Positions 63,045 to 64,000 of a DNA stretch of 64,000 nucleotides are shown piece after piece. This DNA comes from Escherichia fergusonii ATCC 35469. Lineage in GTDB: Bacteria; Pseudomonadota; Gammaproteobacteria; Enterobacterales; Enterobacteriaceae. The stretch covers positions 2,480,001-2,544,000 of the forward strand of contig NC_011740.1 in the NCBI RefSeq assembly GCF_000026225.1. Direction: 5' to 3'. Made by a program: the position numbers and the translations under genes. The notes below the pieces were generated by a model, which worked only from the letters and a program-made list of their open reading frames with translations, had not been told where the DNA came from and did not search any database. How positions within the stretch are numbered: the first letter of the stretch is position 1; every line of letters starts with the position of its first letter.

Positions 63045-63229
63045 CAAAATTACCTTTACATGAAAAATAGACACAAATGCTGTGTCGGTTACCAGTACAC
63101 CAATTGTGGTACGGTTTGTCCAGTCTAACTTTACTAAAAAGTGATAAATGTCGCGTTATTTTTCAGTAAAATCAGTTTATTTATTGTTTTTTAAGACTTT
63201 TTTATCTTATTCATGTCGTATATCGGACT

Positions 63230-63814
63230 TCAGAACTGAAAACGCATCCACGCAAAGTACACATTACCGTTGTTGTAGGTTCCGGGAATATACGTCATCT
63301 GAAAAGTGGCAGGGCCATAGCCTATTGACGCCAAAGGTAACAACACAGGGAGTGGAATGTAGTTCCAGTTATCCCGCATCGTCACACCTGCGGTAAAGCC
63401 CAATCCAACATGGAAATTGTCATCTGAAAACGGACGCCATGTGCTTTCCCAGCCATAACCGCCAATAGGTTCCCATTCATTCCATGAATCTTTAAAGACC
63501 ATCATGTACAAGCCATGCCAGTTACCTTTTTCGTCCCAACGCGATTGTCCAAAGCCACCACCCCAAGGACGTTCGTTATAACGATCCGTTTTTTCTTTAT
63601 CGTAAGCAAAACGTGCATGCCAGGTGATCGCTGGAATGTATAAATCGTAATGTTCAGGTTGTTGCCAGGTTTCCGCTACGTTGTTACCTAACGTTTGCCA
63701 CCAGCCAGAATGACTTCCGGCAATAACTTGATGAACAAGAGATAATTGTGTTGCAATTACAATTATCAGATAAGTCAGATATTTTTTTGCAATTATCAAG
63801 ATCGTTATTACCAT
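63230..63814 (-). CDS. pagP: Lipid A palmitoyltransferase PagP
   Basis: An outer-membrane beta-barrel enzyme that adds palmitate to lipid A under PhoPQ control, giving resistance to antimicrobial peptides. As read from the ATG at 63814 it has 194 residues. A signal peptide (about 1-33, ending Ile-Ala-Gly) leads into the barrel. Catalytic residues are present: His in Thr-Trp-His-Ala-Arg, and Asp-Ser in Phe-Lys-Asp-Ser-Trp. The signal and first roughly 15 mature residues differ strongly from K-12 while the barrel is similar. The ATG has no strong ribosome site; a TTG five codons later is an alternative. The 186 bases beyond (63815-64000) hold its AT-rich upstream region. Confidence 0.93.
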   Translation of the reverse strand: MVITILIIAKKYLTYLIIVIATQLSLVHQVIAGSHSGWWQTLGNNVAETWQQPEHYDLYIPAITWHARFAYDKEKTDRYNERPWGGGFGQSRWDEKGNWHGLYMMVFKDSWNEWEPIGGYGWESTWRPFSDDNFHVGLGFTAGVTMRDNWNYIPLPVLLPLASIGYGPATFQMTYIPGTYNNGNVYFAWMRFQF

Positions 63815-64000
63815 GAATAAGCTCAGGAATTAATTTGTAATAATCACCCTGAACAAAGTGTTCAAATAAAACAGCTAATACCAATAAGAATATTCAACTT
63901 TTATATTATGATGGATATAACAGGATATTTCTGCTGATACCACCTGGAAAAGCATATCTTTTTCCTGGTCACTTCTCCAGCTAAGAATACTCTCACCCGC

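Noticed and set aside
63684..63884. 66-codon minus-strand frame overlapping the pagP start
   Set aside because: It overlaps the pagP signal peptide in another frame and has no ribosome site or conserved features.

Overview
The window is enterobacterial chromosome, almost certainly Escherichia (E. coli or a very close relative). Nearly every protein is close to its E. coli K-12 counterpart as I remember it, and the order speF-potE ... cspE-pagP is the K-12 order read in reverse. It is not K-12 itself. Two genes I do not recognise flank the tRNA cluster. A rhomboid-propeller gene sits where K-12 carries an IS5. An intact IS3 splits djlB. The K-12 genes cobC and ybeF are missing. SpeF and PagP have divergent N-termini.

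Layout. 1-3.9 kb: the last codons of the ornithine-sensing leader peptide SpeFL, then the ornithine decarboxylase and putrescine/ornithine antiporter operon (speF-potE). 4-9.1 kb: pgm and seqA, the esterase ybfF, SOS-linked ybfE, flavodoxin fldA, and fur with its small upstream ORF uof and a Fur box. 9.1-21.5 kb: chitoporin genes chiPQ, glnS, the N-acetylglucosamine regulon (nagE divergent from nagBACD, with NagC and CRP sites between them) and asnB. These link chitin sugar uptake, amino-sugar breakdown and glutamine/asparagine metabolism. 21.5-23.8 kb: seven tRNA genes (Met, Leu, Gln, Gln, Met, Gln, Gln) behind one strong promoter, flanked by the two unrecognised genes. 23.8-30.7 kb: ubiF, miaB and ybeZ-ybeY-ybeX-lnt (RNA modification, ribosome quality, lipoprotein acylation).

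30.8-37.5 kb: the minus-strand rhomboid-family protease fused to a beta-propeller, then the glutamate/aspartate ABC transporter gltIJKL with a sigma-54 promoter and the sRNA SroC, then rihA. 37.5-47.2 kb: an Hsp70 island. It holds hscC and two copies of a three-gene cassette (J-domain protein, YbeU/YbeR-family protein, divergent Sel1-repeat protein); the second J-domain gene is broken by IS3.

47.4-64 kb: housekeeping and envelope genes. These are leuS-lptE-holA-nadD; rsfS-rlmH-mrdA-mrdB-rlpA (ribosome silencing, rRNA methylation, rod-shape wall synthesis); dacA, ybeD, lipB and lipA (lipoate synthesis); then tatE, ybeM, crcB, cspE and pagP.

All comparisons with K-12 are from memory, with no database search. 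Start codons were chosen from ribosome binding sites and known family lengths.
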